Shown here piece after piece: positions 25,324-34,949 of a stretch of DNA of 64,000 nucleotides. How positions within the stretch are numbered: the first letter of the stretch is position 1; every line of letters starts with the position of its first letter. The stretch covers positions 1-64,000 of the forward strand of contig UPXR01000001.1 of NCBI GenBank assembly GCA_900557365.1. The letters run 5' to 3'. The translations under genes were made by a program, and so were the position numbers. Under the pieces are notes generated by a model. That model saw nothing but the letters and a program-made list of their open reading frames with translations, did no database searches and was not told the origin of the DNA. This stretch comes from an uncultured Dialister sp. GTDB taxonomy: Bacteria > Bacillota_C > Negativicutes > Veillonellales > Dialisteraceae.

Positions 25324-27144
25324 TTACTGAGCACTCTTCTTAATGTTTGCGTTCTTATATCTTGCCTGACGGGACAGGACCATCTTTCTCATGCGGATGG
25401 ACTTCGGTGTAACTTCTACGAGTTCATCATCGTTGATCCATTCCAGTGCACTTTCCAGAGTGAACTTGCGGCACGGCGGCAGCTTGATAGCGTCATCGGA
25501 GCCGGCTGCACGGGTATTGGTCAGATGCTTCTTCTTGCACGGGTTGACATCCATATCCTGATCACGGCTGTTTTCACCGATGATCATGCCTTCATAAACT
25601 TCAACGCCCGGTTCCAGGAAGAGTTCGCCTCTGTCCAGAACGGAGTTCAGGCCGTAAGCGGTGGTTACGCCGGCTTCAAAAGCAACCAGGGAACCGCGGG
25701 TTCTTTCCGGAATATCTCCCTTGTACGGAGCATAGCCCTGGAATACATGGTACATGATACCGGTTCCGCGGGTCGTGGTCAGCAGTTCATTGCGGAAGCC
25801 GATCAGGCCGCGGGCAGGGATGGAGAATTCCATCTTCATGTAGCCTGCGAGTTCTTCCATGGAAATCATTTCCGCTCTTCTCGGTCCGAGGCCTTCCATA
25901 ACGGCGCCCATGAATTCCTGCGGAACTTCAATGGTCAGGCGTTCCAGCGGTTCGCACTTCTGGCCGTTGATTTCCTTATAGATAACCTGCGGCTTGGATA
26001 CTTCCAGTTCAAAGCCTTCACGGCGCATGGTTTCAATCAGGACGGACAGATGGAGTTCGCCGCGGCCGGAAACCTTGAACGCATCGGAGGTATCGGTGTC
26101 TTCTACGCGAAGTGCCACATTTGTTTCGATTTCCTTGTACAGACGGGCACGGATATGACGGGAAGTCACGAAGTCGCCTTCCTTGCCGGCGAAGGGGCTC
26201 TTGTTGACATGGAATACCATGGACAGTGTCGGTTCGTCGATATGAATCTTCGGCAGTGCTTCCGGATTTGCTGCATCTGCTACGGTTTCCCCGATGTTGA
26301 TATCCTTGAAGCCGGCCATGGCGATGATATCGCCTGCCTGTGCTTCCTGGATAGCGGTGCGCTTCATTCCCTGCCAGTTGAAAAGCTGGCCGATGCGGTC
26401 GCTGCGGATCTTTTCACCGTCGGTAATGGCTACATTCATGCCCTGCTTTGCCGTACCGCGGGTAACACGGCCGATAGCAACCTTGCCCAGGTAGTCATCC
26501 GCTTCCAGTGTCGTTACCATGACCTGCAGTCCGCCGTCCGGATCGCATTCCGGGCAGGGGCAGTATTTCAGGATGGCATCAAAGAGCGGGTCCAGATTCT
26601 TTCCTTCATCATTCATATGGAGCTTGGCAATACCGCTGCGGGCCGATGCATAAATCAGCGGGAAATCAAGCTGTTCATCATCTGCTTCCAGTTCCATGAA
26701 GAGTTCCAGGATTTCTCCTTCTACGTCGGAGATTCTCTGATCCGGACGGTCGATCTTATTGATGACAACGATCGGCTTCAGCTTATGTTCCAGTGCCTTG
26801 CGGAGAACGTACTTTGTCTGCGGCATCGGGCCTTCATGAGCATCTACCAGCAGAAGGACGCCGTCCACCATGTTCAGGATACGTTCCACTTCACCGCCGA
26901 AATCAGCATGCCCTGGGGTATCAACGATATTGATCTTCACGCCGTTATGCATAACAGAGGTATTCTTTGCCAGAATGGTAATGCCTCTTTCCCGTTCCAG
27001 CGGGTTGGAGTCCATGACACGTTCTTCCACTTTCTGGTTTTCTCTGAAAATATGGCTCTGTTTCAGCATTGCATCTACCAGAGTCGTCTTACCATGGTCG
27101 ACATGAGCGATGATTGCAATATTGCGAATATCTTCTCTTTTCAT
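25324..27144 (-). CDS. typA: Ribosome-associated GTPase TypA/BipA
   Basis: Translational GTPase of 606 residues that assists 50S assembly and growth under stress. The G domain has [17 protein letters not shown] and NKIDRP; domains II and III resemble EF-G and LepA; the C-terminal domain shows [17 protein letters not shown] and the family end [12 protein letters not shown]. The ATG at 27144 (MKREDIRN) fits the usual N-terminus; an in-frame start at 27210 would add 22 unlikely residues. Own terminator; divergent from the alarmone synthetase gene. Confidence 0.96.
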   Translation of the reverse strand: MKREDIRNIAIIAHVDHGKTTLVDAMLKQSHIFRENQKVEERVMDSNPLERERGITILAKNTSVMHNGVKINIVDTPGHADFGGEVERILNMVDGVLLLVDAHEGPMPQTKYVLRKALEHKLKPIVVINKIDRPDQRISDVEGEILELFMELEADDEQLDFPLIYASARSGIAKLHMNDEGKNLDPLFDAILKYCPCPECDPDGGLQVMVTTLEADDYLGKVAIGRVTRGTAKQGMNVAITDGEKIRSDRIGQLFNWQGMKRTAIQEAQAGDIIAMAGFKDINIGETVADAANPEALPKIHIDEPTLSMVFHVNKSPFAGKEGDFVTSRHIRARLYKEIETNVALRVEDTDTSDAFKVSGRGELHLSVLIETMRREGFELEVSKPQVIYKEINGQKCEPLERLTIEVPQEFMGAVMEGLGPRRAEMISMEELAGYMKMEFSIPARGLIGFRNELLTTTRGTGIMYHVFQGYAPYKGDIPERTRGSLVAFEAGVTTAYGLNSVLDRGELFLEPGVEVYEGMIIGENSRDQDMDVNPCKKKHLTNTRAAGSDDAIKLPPCRKFTLESALEWINDDELVEVTPKSIRMRKMVLSRQARYKNANIKKSAQ

Positions 27145-27277
27145 TTCTTTCGTTTTCCCCCTCGGGTACAATAAATAATGCGTCCCTTTTATTATATCAC
27201 AGATACACAATCCTGTTCGTCAGGAAATACAATTTATTATAGCATATTTTCCTGAAAATAAGAAAAAGGATTCGTGC

Positions 27278-27283
27278 TATAAT
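27278..27283 (+). promoter_or_regulatory. -10 element of the relQ-like operon
   Basis: Perfect TATAAT 36 bases before the start codon in the typA divergent spacer. Confidence 0.45.
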
Positions 27284-27318
27284 GAAGGTGATATTAATTT
27301 GTCAGAAAGAGAAGGACT

Positions 27319-27939
27319 ATGGCTGAATCATCCATTTACGGAAACTACAGGGATACCCTTGAAACCGTCATGCACTATCTGACGGACTGCATAAAGACGC
27401 ACAGTGAGGAAATCCGGCAAAAGACCGGCGAGTCGGCCTATGAGCATCTGATTTTCCGGATCAAGTCGGAAGAAAGCATGCGGGAGAAGTGTCTCCGCAA
27501 GGGCCTTCCCCTGACGCCCCGCTCGGCTCTGCATGAGATTCACGATGCCGTCGGTATCCGTGTCGTATGCTGCTTTCTCAATGATATTTACGATATTGTG
27601 AACTTCATTGCTTCCCTTCCCCACTGCCGGATTGTGCAGCAGAAGGATTATGTCAGAAGCGCCAAGCCCAACGGCTACCGCTCCTACCATCTCATCGTGG
27701 AAGTGGAAACCCCCGGTGAAGATGTACTGGGCGAAGATCCCGGCCATTATTTTGCGGAGATCCAGCTCCGGACCATCGCCATGGACTCCTGGGCCAGTCT
27801 GGAGCATCAGATGAAGTATAAGAAAAATATCCGGAACCCGGAAATGATCACACGGGAGCTGAAGCGCTGCGCCGATGAGCTGGCTTCGTGCGATTTATCC
27901 ATGCAGACCATCCGGGATCTCATTCACAAGGAACACTGA
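27319..27939 (+). CDS. Small alarmone synthetase (RelA/SpoT synthetase domain only), RelQ-like
   Basis: 206 residues consisting of the (p)ppGpp synthetase domain without the hydrolase or regulatory domains of long Rel proteins. Motifs seen: DAVGIRVVCCFLNDIYDIV, KDYVRSAKPNGYRSYHLIVEV (GTP-binding) and AEIQLRTIAMDSWASLEHQM. It transfers pyrophosphate from ATP to GTP/GDP. AGAAGGA lies just before the ATG. A response regulator starts 10 bases after its stop and a sensor kinase follows, so the three form an operon, an unusual partnership. Confidence 0.9.
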   Translation: MAESSIYGNYRDTLETVMHYLTDCIKTHSEEIRQKTGESAYEHLIFRIKSEESMREKCLRKGLPLTPRSALHEIHDAVGIRVVCCFLNDIYDIVNFIASLPHCRIVQQKDYVRSAKPNGYRSYHLIVEVETPGEDVLGEDPGHYFAEIQLRTIAMDSWASLEHQMKYKKNIRNPEMITRELKRCADELASCDLSMQTIRDLIHKEH

Positions 27940-27949
27940 GGAAAAAATT

Positions 27950-28624
27950 ATGCGATTACTCTTAGCCGAAGATGAAAAGGACATGGCCGATGTACTCACC
28001 ACGGTTCTGAAGCATCAGGGATATGATACCGACTGGGCGGAAAACGGCCAGATCCTTCTGGATAAAATGAAGGAAAACAATTACGACTGCATCATTTCCG
28101 ACGTGATGATGCCTGTCATGGACGGAATCACTGCTGTCAAAACCATCCGCAGCAAGGGCGATGTCACACCGGTTCTTTTTCTCACCGCAAAGACGGAAGT
28201 CGACGACCGCATCACCGGACTGGATGCAGGAGCCGACGACTACCTCACCAAACCCTTTGCCATCGGAGAACTGCTGGCGCGCATCCGCTCCCTCACCCGC
28301 CGGGGCCGGGATATGAGCCCTTCGGTCCTGTCTGCGGGAAATACCACACTGGATACGGAGGAGCAGGAGCTGTCCGCGCAGAACGGCATCCGCCTGTCCG
28401 GCAAGGAAAGCAAGCTTCTGAAGCTCTTCCTCCTCAACCGGGGAAAGGCACTTTCTACCGGCTTCCTTTTCGAGAAAGTCTGGTACGGAGAAAACGATGT
28501 GGATGAAAGCGTAGTATGGATTTATATTTCCTATCTGCGGGGAAAGCTTGCCTCTATCGGCAGCAACCTGGAAATTCTGGGAGAAGAGGAAGGCAGCTTT
28601 ACTCTCACTGAAAAACTTTCCTGA
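27950..28624 (+). CDS. OmpR-family response regulator
   Basis: 224 residues from the ATG at 27950 (MRLLLAEDEKDMA), which has GAGG upstream. Receiver domain with acidic residues at 7-9, phospho-acceptor Asp51 in ISDVMMPVMDG and Lys in YLTKPF; winged-helix domain at about 125-220 with SYLRGKL. The C-terminus (GEEEGSFTL) differs from the usual GYR ending. Partner of the kinase encoded nine bases downstream. Targets unknown. Confidence 0.92.
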   Translation: MRLLLAEDEKDMADVLTTVLKHQGYDTDWAENGQILLDKMKENNYDCIISDVMMPVMDGITAVKTIRSKGDVTPVLFLTAKTEVDDRITGLDAGADDYLTKPFAIGELLARIRSLTRRGRDMSPSVLSAGNTTLDTEEQELSAQNGIRLSGKESKLLKLFLLNRGKALSTGFLFEKVWYGENDVDESVVWIYISYLRGKLASIGSNLEILGEEEGSFTLTEKLS

Positions 28625-28632
28625 GGCCGGCC

Positions 28633-29919
28633 ATGAATGTCATCAAAAAGCTCCGCCGCCGCTTCATTCTCCTGGCGACGCTTGCCGTTTTCATCATCAT
28701 TGCCGGTGCTCTTTCCCTGATCAATTTCATGGGATGGCATGCCGTCCGGGAACGCTGCATGGACACCCTGTCCTATATTGCGGAAAATAACGGGACTCTT
28801 CCTTCTCAGCTTCCCCAGGACAGCGAAACCAATTTCTGGGAATTTCCTTTTTTATCCGGTGACAATCCCCTTTCCGATACGCCGGAATATCCCCATCTGA
28901 TCCGGTACTTTTCCATCCGTCTGGACCGGAACGGTCTGCCCGTATGGGTGAATGCCAAAAATATTTCTGCTTTTTCCGATGAACAGGCCTTCACGTTTGC
29001 CCGGACCGCCTATCTTCTTTCCAGTGACTCCGGTTTTCTTTACCGGGGCAAGGTACACTATGCCTACCTGAAAACCCACTATGAGGACGGAAGCACGCTC
29101 ATCTGCATTTTGGACTGCACCAGGGAATTTGCCGATGTGCACACCTTCCTTTCCTACTCGGTATGGTTCGGCCTGCTCTGCCTCATTCTGTATGTCATTA
29201 TTTTTGCGGTTCTTTCCAACCGGGCCATCGCTCCTTTCGTACGGAACATGGAAAGCCAGAAGCGTTTTATTACCAATGCCAGCCATGAGCTGAAAACGCC
29301 TCTTTCCATCATTTCCGTCAATGCGGAAGCCATGGAGATGCTGAACGGAAAGACCCAGTTTTCGGAAGCCATCCTGAAACAGGTCACCCGGCTCAACAAG
29401 CTGGTCAATGATCTGATTCTCCTTTCCAAGGCTGAGGAAATCGCCCGGCAGCAGCTGTCTCCGGCACTCTTTCCCCTTTCTTCCGTAATGAAAGAGGTCG
29501 CGGAGGAATTCCGGCCTCTCATCGAAGAAAACGGGAAGCATCTGACTCTGTCCTGTCCGGAGGATATCCAGGTAAAGAATGATCAGAAGTATCTGGCCTC
29601 CCTGCTTCATATCCTTATGGACAATGCCGCCAAGTACTGTGATGAGGGCGGCACCGTCTCTCTTTCCGCCTGTCAGGGCAGAAAAAAAGATACGGTTTTC
29701 CTGTCTGTCACCAACAGCTACGCAGAAGGGAAAGACGCCGATTATACGAAATTCTTTGAACGCTTCTATCGGAAGGACGAGTCTCACAACAGCAAAAAGA
29801 GCGGATACGGCATCGGTCTTTCCATCGCTCAGGAGCTTTCAGCGCTCCTGCAGACGCCGCTGAAAGTATCCTATGCGGAAGGAAATATTTCCTTCACGCT
29901 CCGGCTCCGCACCCGATAA
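28633..29919 (+). CDS. Sensor histidine kinase
   Basis: 428 residues. Membrane segments at about 10-32 and 174-196 enclose an extracytoplasmic sensor domain of about 140 residues with no recognised fold. No HAMP is obvious. HisKA has His218 in TNASHELKTPLSII; the ATPase domain has MDNAAKYCDE, a degenerate G1 box (SVTNSYAEG), FFERFYRKD and GYGIGLSIAQ. Together with the preceding regulator and alarmone synthetase it forms a three-gene operon closed by a terminator. The signal is unknown. Confidence 0.9.
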   Translation: MNVIKKLRRRFILLATLAVFIIIAGALSLINFMGWHAVRERCMDTLSYIAENNGTLPSQLPQDSETNFWEFPFLSGDNPLSDTPEYPHLIRYFSIRLDRNGLPVWVNAKNISAFSDEQAFTFARTAYLLSSDSGFLYRGKVHYAYLKTHYEDGSTLICILDCTREFADVHTFLSYSVWFGLLCLILYVIIFAVLSNRAIAPFVRNMESQKRFITNASHELKTPLSIISVNAEAMEMLNGKTQFSEAILKQVTRLNKLVNDLILLSKAEEIARQQLSPALFPLSSVMKEVAEEFRPLIEENGKHLTLSCPEDIQVKNDQKYLASLLHILMDNAAKYCDEGGTVSLSACQGRKKDTVFLSVTNSYAEGKDADYTKFFERFYRKDESHNSKKSGYGIGLSIAQELSALLQTPLKVSYAEGNISFTLRLRTR

Positions 29920-29932
29920 ATATTTCCAATCT

Positions 29933-29973
29933 AAAAAATCCTGTGAAACACTGCGGTTTCACAGGATTTTTTC
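29933..29973. terminator. Bidirectional terminator
   Basis: AATCCTGTGAAAC pairs perfectly with GTTTCACAGGATT, with T tracts on both strands. It closes the kinase operon on the plus strand and the large coiled-coil protein unit on the minus strand. Confidence 0.9.
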
Positions 29974-30131
29974 ATCTTCTGTTTTTCACCCAGGGGTGAT
30001 TGGCTCTTCTGTACCGAATCCTCCGCCTGCCCCAGGGACTGATTTCCCGGCGGACGACACCGCCTGCTTCTTCCTTATGAAGTCCGGACAGTCCTTCTTT
30101 CTGCGCCGGCGGTATCAGGATTTCCGATACT
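29974..30131 (-). other. Open reading tail between the coiled-coil gene and its terminator
   Basis: After the stop at 30132, another minus-strand frame stays open for about 50 codons and stops right at the terminator. It encodes a basic stretch (SEILIPPAQKEGLSG..., ending ANHPWVKNRR). No ATG, GTG or TTG with a ribosome binding site was found at its start. It may be a small gene with a rare start, a frameshifted extension of the upstream gene, or chance. Confidence 0.3.
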
Positions 30132-31601
30132 TTATTCTTTGCCTTCTCCAGCAGGCTTTTCAGCCGCTGCAGAGGATTCCACTGCTTCAGTTTTTGCGTT
30201 TTGTGCTTCCTTTCCGGCAGCTTCCGCTCTTTTCGCTTCTGCCCGTTCTTCGATTCTTGCCCGGTATTCCTCAGCTGTGCTGCGAAAATTTTCCTTTGCT
30301 TCCTTGGCTGCAGTCTCTGCGGCACTTCTGTACTTATCTCTGGCTTCCTTCATCTTATCGGAGATTTCCTGCATTCTGGCCTGAGCCTGATCAGCCTGTT
30401 CCTTTGCCTGCATCTGCAGCTTATGCGCTTTGATCTTCGCATCCTGCATCTGCACGCGGGCCTGTGCCTTAAGTTTTTCCGACTGCAGTTTCATCTGCTG
30501 CCGCTGCATTTCGGACTGGTACTTCATTTCCTCCGATTTGCTCTTGAGCACCTTCATCTGATTCCGGGCCTGCACCCGCATTTCGTCCGCTTTGCGGACC
30601 GCATCCTTTTTAAATTCTCTGGATTTAATGCGTGCCACAGCCTGCAGATCACGGGCTGTTTTTTCTGCCGTTTCCTGTGCTACCTCGGAAGCGCCGAGAG
30701 CCATGTATTTTGCTTTTTCCAGCTGTTCATCCGTGACTCCGACCTTTTTCAGGGCCGCAACAAATTTTTCGCCCCATGCTCCGGCAGTTTCCGTCACCTT
30801 GTCAGCCAGGCGGTCCACCGCATCATGCGCCTTGTCCGGGTAGAATTCATCCCAGTTCTTTTCCATATCCTTCAGGAAATCTTTCTTTTCATCCCCCAGA
30901 GGCTCTTCCTTCCGGGGATTGTTCTCCAGCTCTTCCGCTTCGCTCCGGCCTTTTTCCTTTTCCTGTTCAAAGACCTCTCTGTAGGGCTTGGTATCATCGG
31001 GCATGCCGTCCTTGATCCACTTCTGCGCGGCTTTGCCTACGCCGTAGGTTACGGAAACGCCGATGGGAAGCTGCATGAACGAAAGCGGAATCATCGTAGC
31101 CAGCGTGCTGCCCACTACCGTGGCTCCCAGGGAGCCGATAAAGGACAGTACTGCCTTTTTATTGAGCTGTTCTCCGTATACAGCGCCGATCCGGGAAATC
31201 ATGTAAACCTCATTGGCCACCAGAGCTGCCGTTCCCAGTACAGGGGTCACTACAATCACACCTGCGCGGGCTGCTGCCCAGCGGATCAGGCTTTCCGCTT
31301 CCTGATCCCGGTCATCGATGATATGGATTTCCACTTCCGCTTCCGGTGCTCCTACATGGACCTCGTCCTGTTTCTCCTCTTCTTCCGCAGCGGGCTCTGC
31401 AGGAATTTCCTCCGGAACTGTCTTTTCCTCTGCTTTCGGTTCTGCCGGTGCTGCCGCTTCCCCGGCCGCAGCTTCCGGTGCCGCTGTTTCCGCAGGAACC
31501 TGTGCTTTCGGTTTTTCCATGGGAACCTGTGCTTCTTCCTTGATCGCCGGTGCATTTTCCGGCCGGACTGCCGGTACCTTCTCTCTTTCTTCGTTCATCA
31601 T
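30132..31601 (-). CDS. Large membrane/coiled-coil protein with DUF697-like region
   Basis: 489 residues in three parts. Residues 1-95 are a low-complexity Ala/Pro/Glu-rich acidic region. Residues about 100-190 are hydrophobic and resemble the DUF697/YcjF membrane region (VTPVLGTAALVANEVYMISRIGAVYG, shown here only in part). Residues about 290-475 are a long, uninterrupted charged helix rich in Met, Gln, Lys and Ala, a strong coiled-coil candidate. No catalytic motif is visible. AGGAGG precedes two adjacent ATG codons, either of which may be the start. Function unknown; an envelope or scaffold role is conceivable but unproven. Confidence 0.8.
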   Translation of the reverse strand: MMNEEREKVPAVRPENAPAIKEEAQVPMEKPKAQVPAETAAPEAAAGEAAAPAEPKAEEKTVPEEIPAEPAAEEEEKQDEVHVGAPEAEVEIHIIDDRDQEAESLIRWAAARAGVIVVTPVLGTAALVANEVYMISRIGAVYGEQLNKKAVLSFIGSLGATVVGSTLATMIPLSFMQLPIGVSVTYGVGKAAQKWIKDGMPDDTKPYREVFEQEKEKGRSEAEELENNPRKEEPLGDEKKDFLKDMEKNWDEFYPDKAHDAVDRLADKVTETAGAWGEKFVAALKKVGVTDEQLEKAKYMALGASEVAQETAEKTARDLQAVARIKSREFKKDAVRKADEMRVQARNQMKVLKSKSEEMKYQSEMQRQQMKLQSEKLKAQARVQMQDAKIKAHKLQMQAKEQADQAQARMQEISDKMKEARDKYRSAAETAAKEAKENFRSTAEEYRARIEERAEAKRAEAAGKEAQNAKTEAVESSAAAEKPAGEGKE

Positions 31602-31728
31602 AACCCTCCTGTCCCTTTTGGGGATGCATCCAGAAATGTCGCGATACAGAATTATTATCCTTTTTCTATTATAGCAAATTTATATGATTGGAAACAAAAA
31701 AATCACGAAAACAGGATTCTTCCCGCAC

Positions 31729-31758
31729 AAAAAAGCAGCGGTTCCGCCCGCTGCTTTC
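31729..31758 (-). terminator. Terminator after the SDR gene
   Basis: On the minus strand AAAGCAGCGGGCGGAACCGCTGCTTT forms a tight hairpin followed by six T, one base after the stop codon. Confidence 0.8.
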
Positions 31759-32484
31759 TTACCAATCCGTGAGACCGCCGTCCACGGGAATCACTGCGCC
31801 GGTCATGAAGGATGCCTTGGAGGAAAGCAGGAATGCCGCCACCTCTCCGACTTCCTCCGCCTTTCCGATACGGCCCAGCGGATAGGAATCTCCCATCTCC
31901 TCCCGGCTGCCGCCGAATTCCCGGATCTGTCTTTCCAGAAGAGGTGTATCCACATCTCCCGGGCAGATTACATTGGCCCGGATTCCTTCCACGGAAAGCT
32001 CCAGTGCCAGCGACCGGATGAATGCATTCAGTGCCCCTTTAGTCGCTCCGTAAAGGCTGCACTGCACATTGCCCTCCAGGGCTGCGTCGGAGGAAATCGC
32101 CACAATGCTTCCCCGGGTTTCCCGCAGCAGGGGAATCGCCTCCCTTGTCAGGCGCATTGCGCCGAAGACATTGACCTCGAAGAAATGCCGGATTTCCTCA
32201 TCGGTCGTATTTTCCAGCAGCTTTTCCGTATAGATGCCGGCTGACAGAAGAAGCCCCGTCAGCGGTCCGATTTTTTTTACCGCTTCCACCGCCCGGCAGC
32301 AGTCCGCAGAGGAAGTCACGTCGCAGGGGATGAAAAGGCTGCCCGGAACGGCTGCTTCTGCTTCTCTCCCCCGCTCTTCATTCCGTCCCAAAAGAACAGG
32401 ACGGATTCCTTCCTTTGCCAGGATTTTGGCGGCCGCCAGTCCTATGCCGCTGGTCCCGCCGGAAATCAGTACGACTTTCGTCAT
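31759..32484 (-). CDS. Short-chain dehydrogenase/reductase
   Basis: 241-residue Rossmann oxidoreductase. Cofactor motif ISGGTSGIGLAAAKI, the NAG-like position replaced by SAGIY (LLSAGIYTEKL), active-site Ser in VAISSDAAL and the YxxxK pair in SLYGATKGALN. The overall layout is FabG-like, but the gene is not near fatty-acid genes, so the substrate is unknown. AGGAGG precedes the start; it lies 57 bases after the YibQ-like gene and may be co-transcribed with it. Confidence 0.9.
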   Translation of the reverse strand: MTKVVLISGGTSGIGLAAAKILAKEGIRPVLLGRNEERGREAEAAVPGSLFIPCDVTSSADCCRAVEAVKKIGPLTGLLLSAGIYTEKLLENTTDEEIRHFFEVNVFGAMRLTREAIPLLRETRGSIVAISSDAALEGNVQCSLYGATKGALNAFIRSLALELSVEGIRANVICPGDVDTPLLERQIREFGGSREEMGDSYPLGRIGKAEEVGEVAAFLLSSKASFMTGAVIPVDGGLTDW

Positions 32485-32541
32485 GATGCCTCCTCTGTAT
32501 TTACACCGATCTGCCTCCGCAGAAAATTTCTTTTTTCATCC

Positions 32542-33756
32542 CTATTTCAGAAGGGAGGACAGGTAAACGAACCGGATGCCTTCCGCCTCCAGCTTCGGTA
32601 CCATTGTCCGGAAAGCCGCTGCCGTATTCGGTCTGCAGTGTCCGATGATGATATAGGTCCCGTTCGCCTTTGCCCGGTTGGCCGCTTCCCGGATCATCGC
32701 CTCGATATCGGCGATATCCGAGGAATTATCCACGAAAAGGTTGTTCCGCGCATAAGGAACCCCGTAGGCCGCCGCAGCTGCATCTGCCTCCGTGACCGTA
32801 TTGGTGCGGCTGTCGAAGAAGAACATCCCCCGCTTATGCAGAACATTCATGACTTCGTTCATGACCCGCCGGTCTGCCGTTGCCTTTGAACCCTGATGGT
32901 TGTTGATGCCCACCGCTTCCGGCACCTGAGACAGAGAATCCTTCATGATCTGAGAAATCTCCCAATCCGTCATGGACGTCAGGATGGCCTTGTTTTCCAT
33001 CCTTACTCCGGACACAGACTCCATAGGCTGGTGAACAATGACCGGAAGGCCGTGAGCCGCCCAGGAGGCCGCCGCTTCCCGGGTATGCACCTGATCGGGC
33101 ATAACCGCCAGCGTCATGGGAATTCCCAGATTTTCATAGATGTGCTGTGATTCCAGATCCCGCCCGGCATCATCAATTACAACGGCCAGTTTCCCCGTTG
33201 CGGCCGATGAAGACTTTTCCCTCACCGCCGTGCCGGCCTGTGCGGATCCCGTTTTTCCGGAAACCGGTGCCGAAGCATTTCCTGCTGCGGATTTCCGGGC
33301 CGATGAGGAGGAAGATTCCGTACTCTTTTCCGGGCTGTCCGCCTTATCGTCTCCGCCTGTCATTTTGGAGAACAGAGAGAAAACACTCCCTTCCTCCTCT
33401 TTCTTCTGCGGATCAGACGTTTTTTTCGTTCCTTCCGTACGCTCTTCCTTTTGCGCCGGAAGAATCCGGTCCATGGCATCCTTCAGCTTTTCCTTCACAC
33501 TTTCCGGTGTGCCCCGATCTTCCCGGGGAACCAGGCCCTGCTCTTCCCGATCGGAAAAGAGCTGATGCACGGCAGCGATGCTGTCCAGGTTCTTCGGGCC
33601 TGCCTGGTTGGTCATCCGGTCTGTCACATAAGCAGAAACCAGAAGAAGGCCGAAAATGAAAAAAATCATCAGCCAGGGATGACCGGATGACTTTTTGCGG
33701 GGCCGCCTTGTCCGACGGGAAGACGGTCCGGCTGTTCGCTTTCTTTTATAAGGCAT
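32542..33756 (-). CDS. Divergent polysaccharide deacetylase, YibQ family
   Basis: 404 residues. A basic N-terminus (MPYKRKRTAGPSSRRTRRPR) is followed by one membrane segment (about 28-44), then a Ser/Lys/Glu-rich linker to about 190 and a YibQ-type domain: KLAVVIDDAGRD, the metal-site-like VIVHQPMES, VGINNHQGSKATADRRVM, and YIIIGHCRPNTAAAF. Such proteins lie in the periplasm of diderm bacteria; the substrate is not known. Start has AAGGAG. The linker is longer than usual and probably flexible. Confidence 0.87.
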   Translation of the reverse strand: MPYKRKRTAGPSSRRTRRPRKKSSGHPWLMIFFIFGLLLVSAYVTDRMTNQAGPKNLDSIAAVHQLFSDREEQGLVPREDRGTPESVKEKLKDAMDRILPAQKEERTEGTKKTSDPQKKEEEGSVFSLFSKMTGGDDKADSPEKSTESSSSSARKSAAGNASAPVSGKTGSAQAGTAVREKSSSAATGKLAVVIDDAGRDLESQHIYENLGIPMTLAVMPDQVHTREAAASWAAHGLPVIVHQPMESVSGVRMENKAILTSMTDWEISQIMKDSLSQVPEAVGINNHQGSKATADRRVMNEVMNVLHKRGMFFFDSRTNTVTEADAAAAAYGVPYARNNLFVDNSSDIADIEAMIREAANRAKANGTYIIIGHCRPNTAAAFRTMVPKLEAEGIRFVYLSSLLK

Positions 33757-33868
33757 AAATGGATCTCCTTGCTGTATTTGCGGTCATTGAAATTCTTCTC
33801 ATTATAACAGATTTCGGGAAGTGCCGTCTCTTTCGGTTTCATCTCCGTTCCGGCTGTACCGGGAATGG

Positions 33869-33874
33869 TATAAT
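33869..33874 (+). promoter_or_regulatory. -10 element of the hydroxyacid dehydrogenase gene
   Basis: Perfect TATAAT 36 bases before the start codon. Confidence 0.4.
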
Positions 33875-33909
33875 AAAGGAAAAGTCAAAAATGACAGGAG
33901 GTCTTAACT

Positions 33910-34854
33910 ATGAAGCTTGTGGTTGTCAATAAACTGGCGCAGGATAAAATCGAGGCACTGCAGAAAGCCGTCCCCGGTTCTGTCATTGAAGCGTACAAGT
34001 CCCCGGCAGAAGCCCTTCCCCACGTAGAGGATGCGGATGCCATCGCCCTCTGGGGTTTTCAGGATGCGGAACCGCTCCTCCAGGCAGCTCCCCATGTACG
34101 CTGGGTCCATTCCCTCTCCGACGGAGTAGAGCGGCTCCTTACAAAGTCCATGATGGAACGGCCTATTCTTCTCACCAATTCCCACGGAATCCATGACCGG
34201 TCCGTTTCCGAACATACCATGGCCATGCTTCTTTCCTGGTACCGCCGCATTCCCGATGCCGTGCGCCACCAGTCCGCCCATGAATGGATCCGCCCCAGGG
34301 GACAGACCCTCTTCGGAAAAACCATCCTGATTGTCGGCTTCGGCGGCATCGGCCGGGCCATTGCCCAGCGCGCCAAAGTTTTTGAGACAAAGATCCTGGC
34401 CGTGAAGAAGCACATCTCCCAGGAGCTTTTTGCCGATCATGTATACAACCAGGATGAAATCCTGTCCGTTCTTCCGGAAGCGGATATCGTCATTGCCGCT
34501 CTTCCTGCCACGCCGGAAACAGAAAACTTCTTCGGCGCCAGAGAATTTGCTGCCATGAAATCCTCTGCCCTCTTTATCAACATCGCCCGTGCATCCGTAG
34601 TGGACGAAAATGCACTTCTTGACGCTCTGAAGAAAGGAAAAATTGCCGGTGCCTGCCTGGATGTCTTCTCCGCAGAGCCGCTCCCTGCGGAGCATCCGTT
34701 CTGGGATATGGAAAATGTCATTATGACACCCCATATCGCCTCCATGGTTCCCGACTTCTGGGAACACCTCCTCACTCTCCTCCGGACGAATTTTGAACTG
34801 TTCGCTTCCGGCGGAAAGCTTCTGAATCTGGTCGACAAGAGCAAGGGCTACTGA
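33910..34854 (+). CDS. D-2-hydroxyacid dehydrogenase
   Basis: 314-residue NAD(P)-dependent reductase. NAD-binding loop VGFGGIGRAIAQRAKVF, catalytic Arg in FINIARASVVDENAL, Glu in SAEPLPAEHPFW and His in MTPHIASM. The N-terminal catalytic half is short and similar to GhrA/SerA-like proteins; the substrate (glyoxylate, hydroxypyruvate or another 2-keto acid) cannot be told. Preceded by AGGAGG and its own promoter; followed by a shared terminator. Confidence 0.88.
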   Translation: MKLVVVNKLAQDKIEALQKAVPGSVIEAYKSPAEALPHVEDADAIALWGFQDAEPLLQAAPHVRWVHSLSDGVERLLTKSMMERPILLTNSHGIHDRSVSEHTMAMLLSWYRRIPDAVRHQSAHEWIRPRGQTLFGKTILIVGFGGIGRAIAQRAKVFETKILAVKKHISQELFADHVYNQDEILSVLPEADIVIAALPATPETENFFGAREFAAMKSSALFINIARASVVDENALLDALKKGKIAGACLDVFSAEPLPAEHPFWDMENVIMTPHIASMVPDFWEHLLTLLRTNFELFASGGKLLNLVDKSKGY

Positions 34855-34887
34855 CCGCAGCCTGCGTGCCCGGCTGTAAAATCCAAC

Positions 34888-34940
34888 AAAAAGACCGATG
34901 GAACTGTCTGCTTCCGTGCAGACTTCCATCGGTCTTTTTT
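34888..34940. terminator. Bidirectional terminator
   Basis: AAAAGACCGATGGAA pairs with TTCCATCGGTCTTTT, with an inner GTCTGC / GCAGAC stem and T tracts on both sides. It serves the dehydrogenase and the convergent CofE-like operon. Confidence 0.9.
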
Positions 34941-34949
34941 ATATCCGTC

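Noticed and set aside
25525..27174. A 549-codon open frame opposite typA
   Set aside because: Antisense shadow with no recognisable protein motif or start signal.
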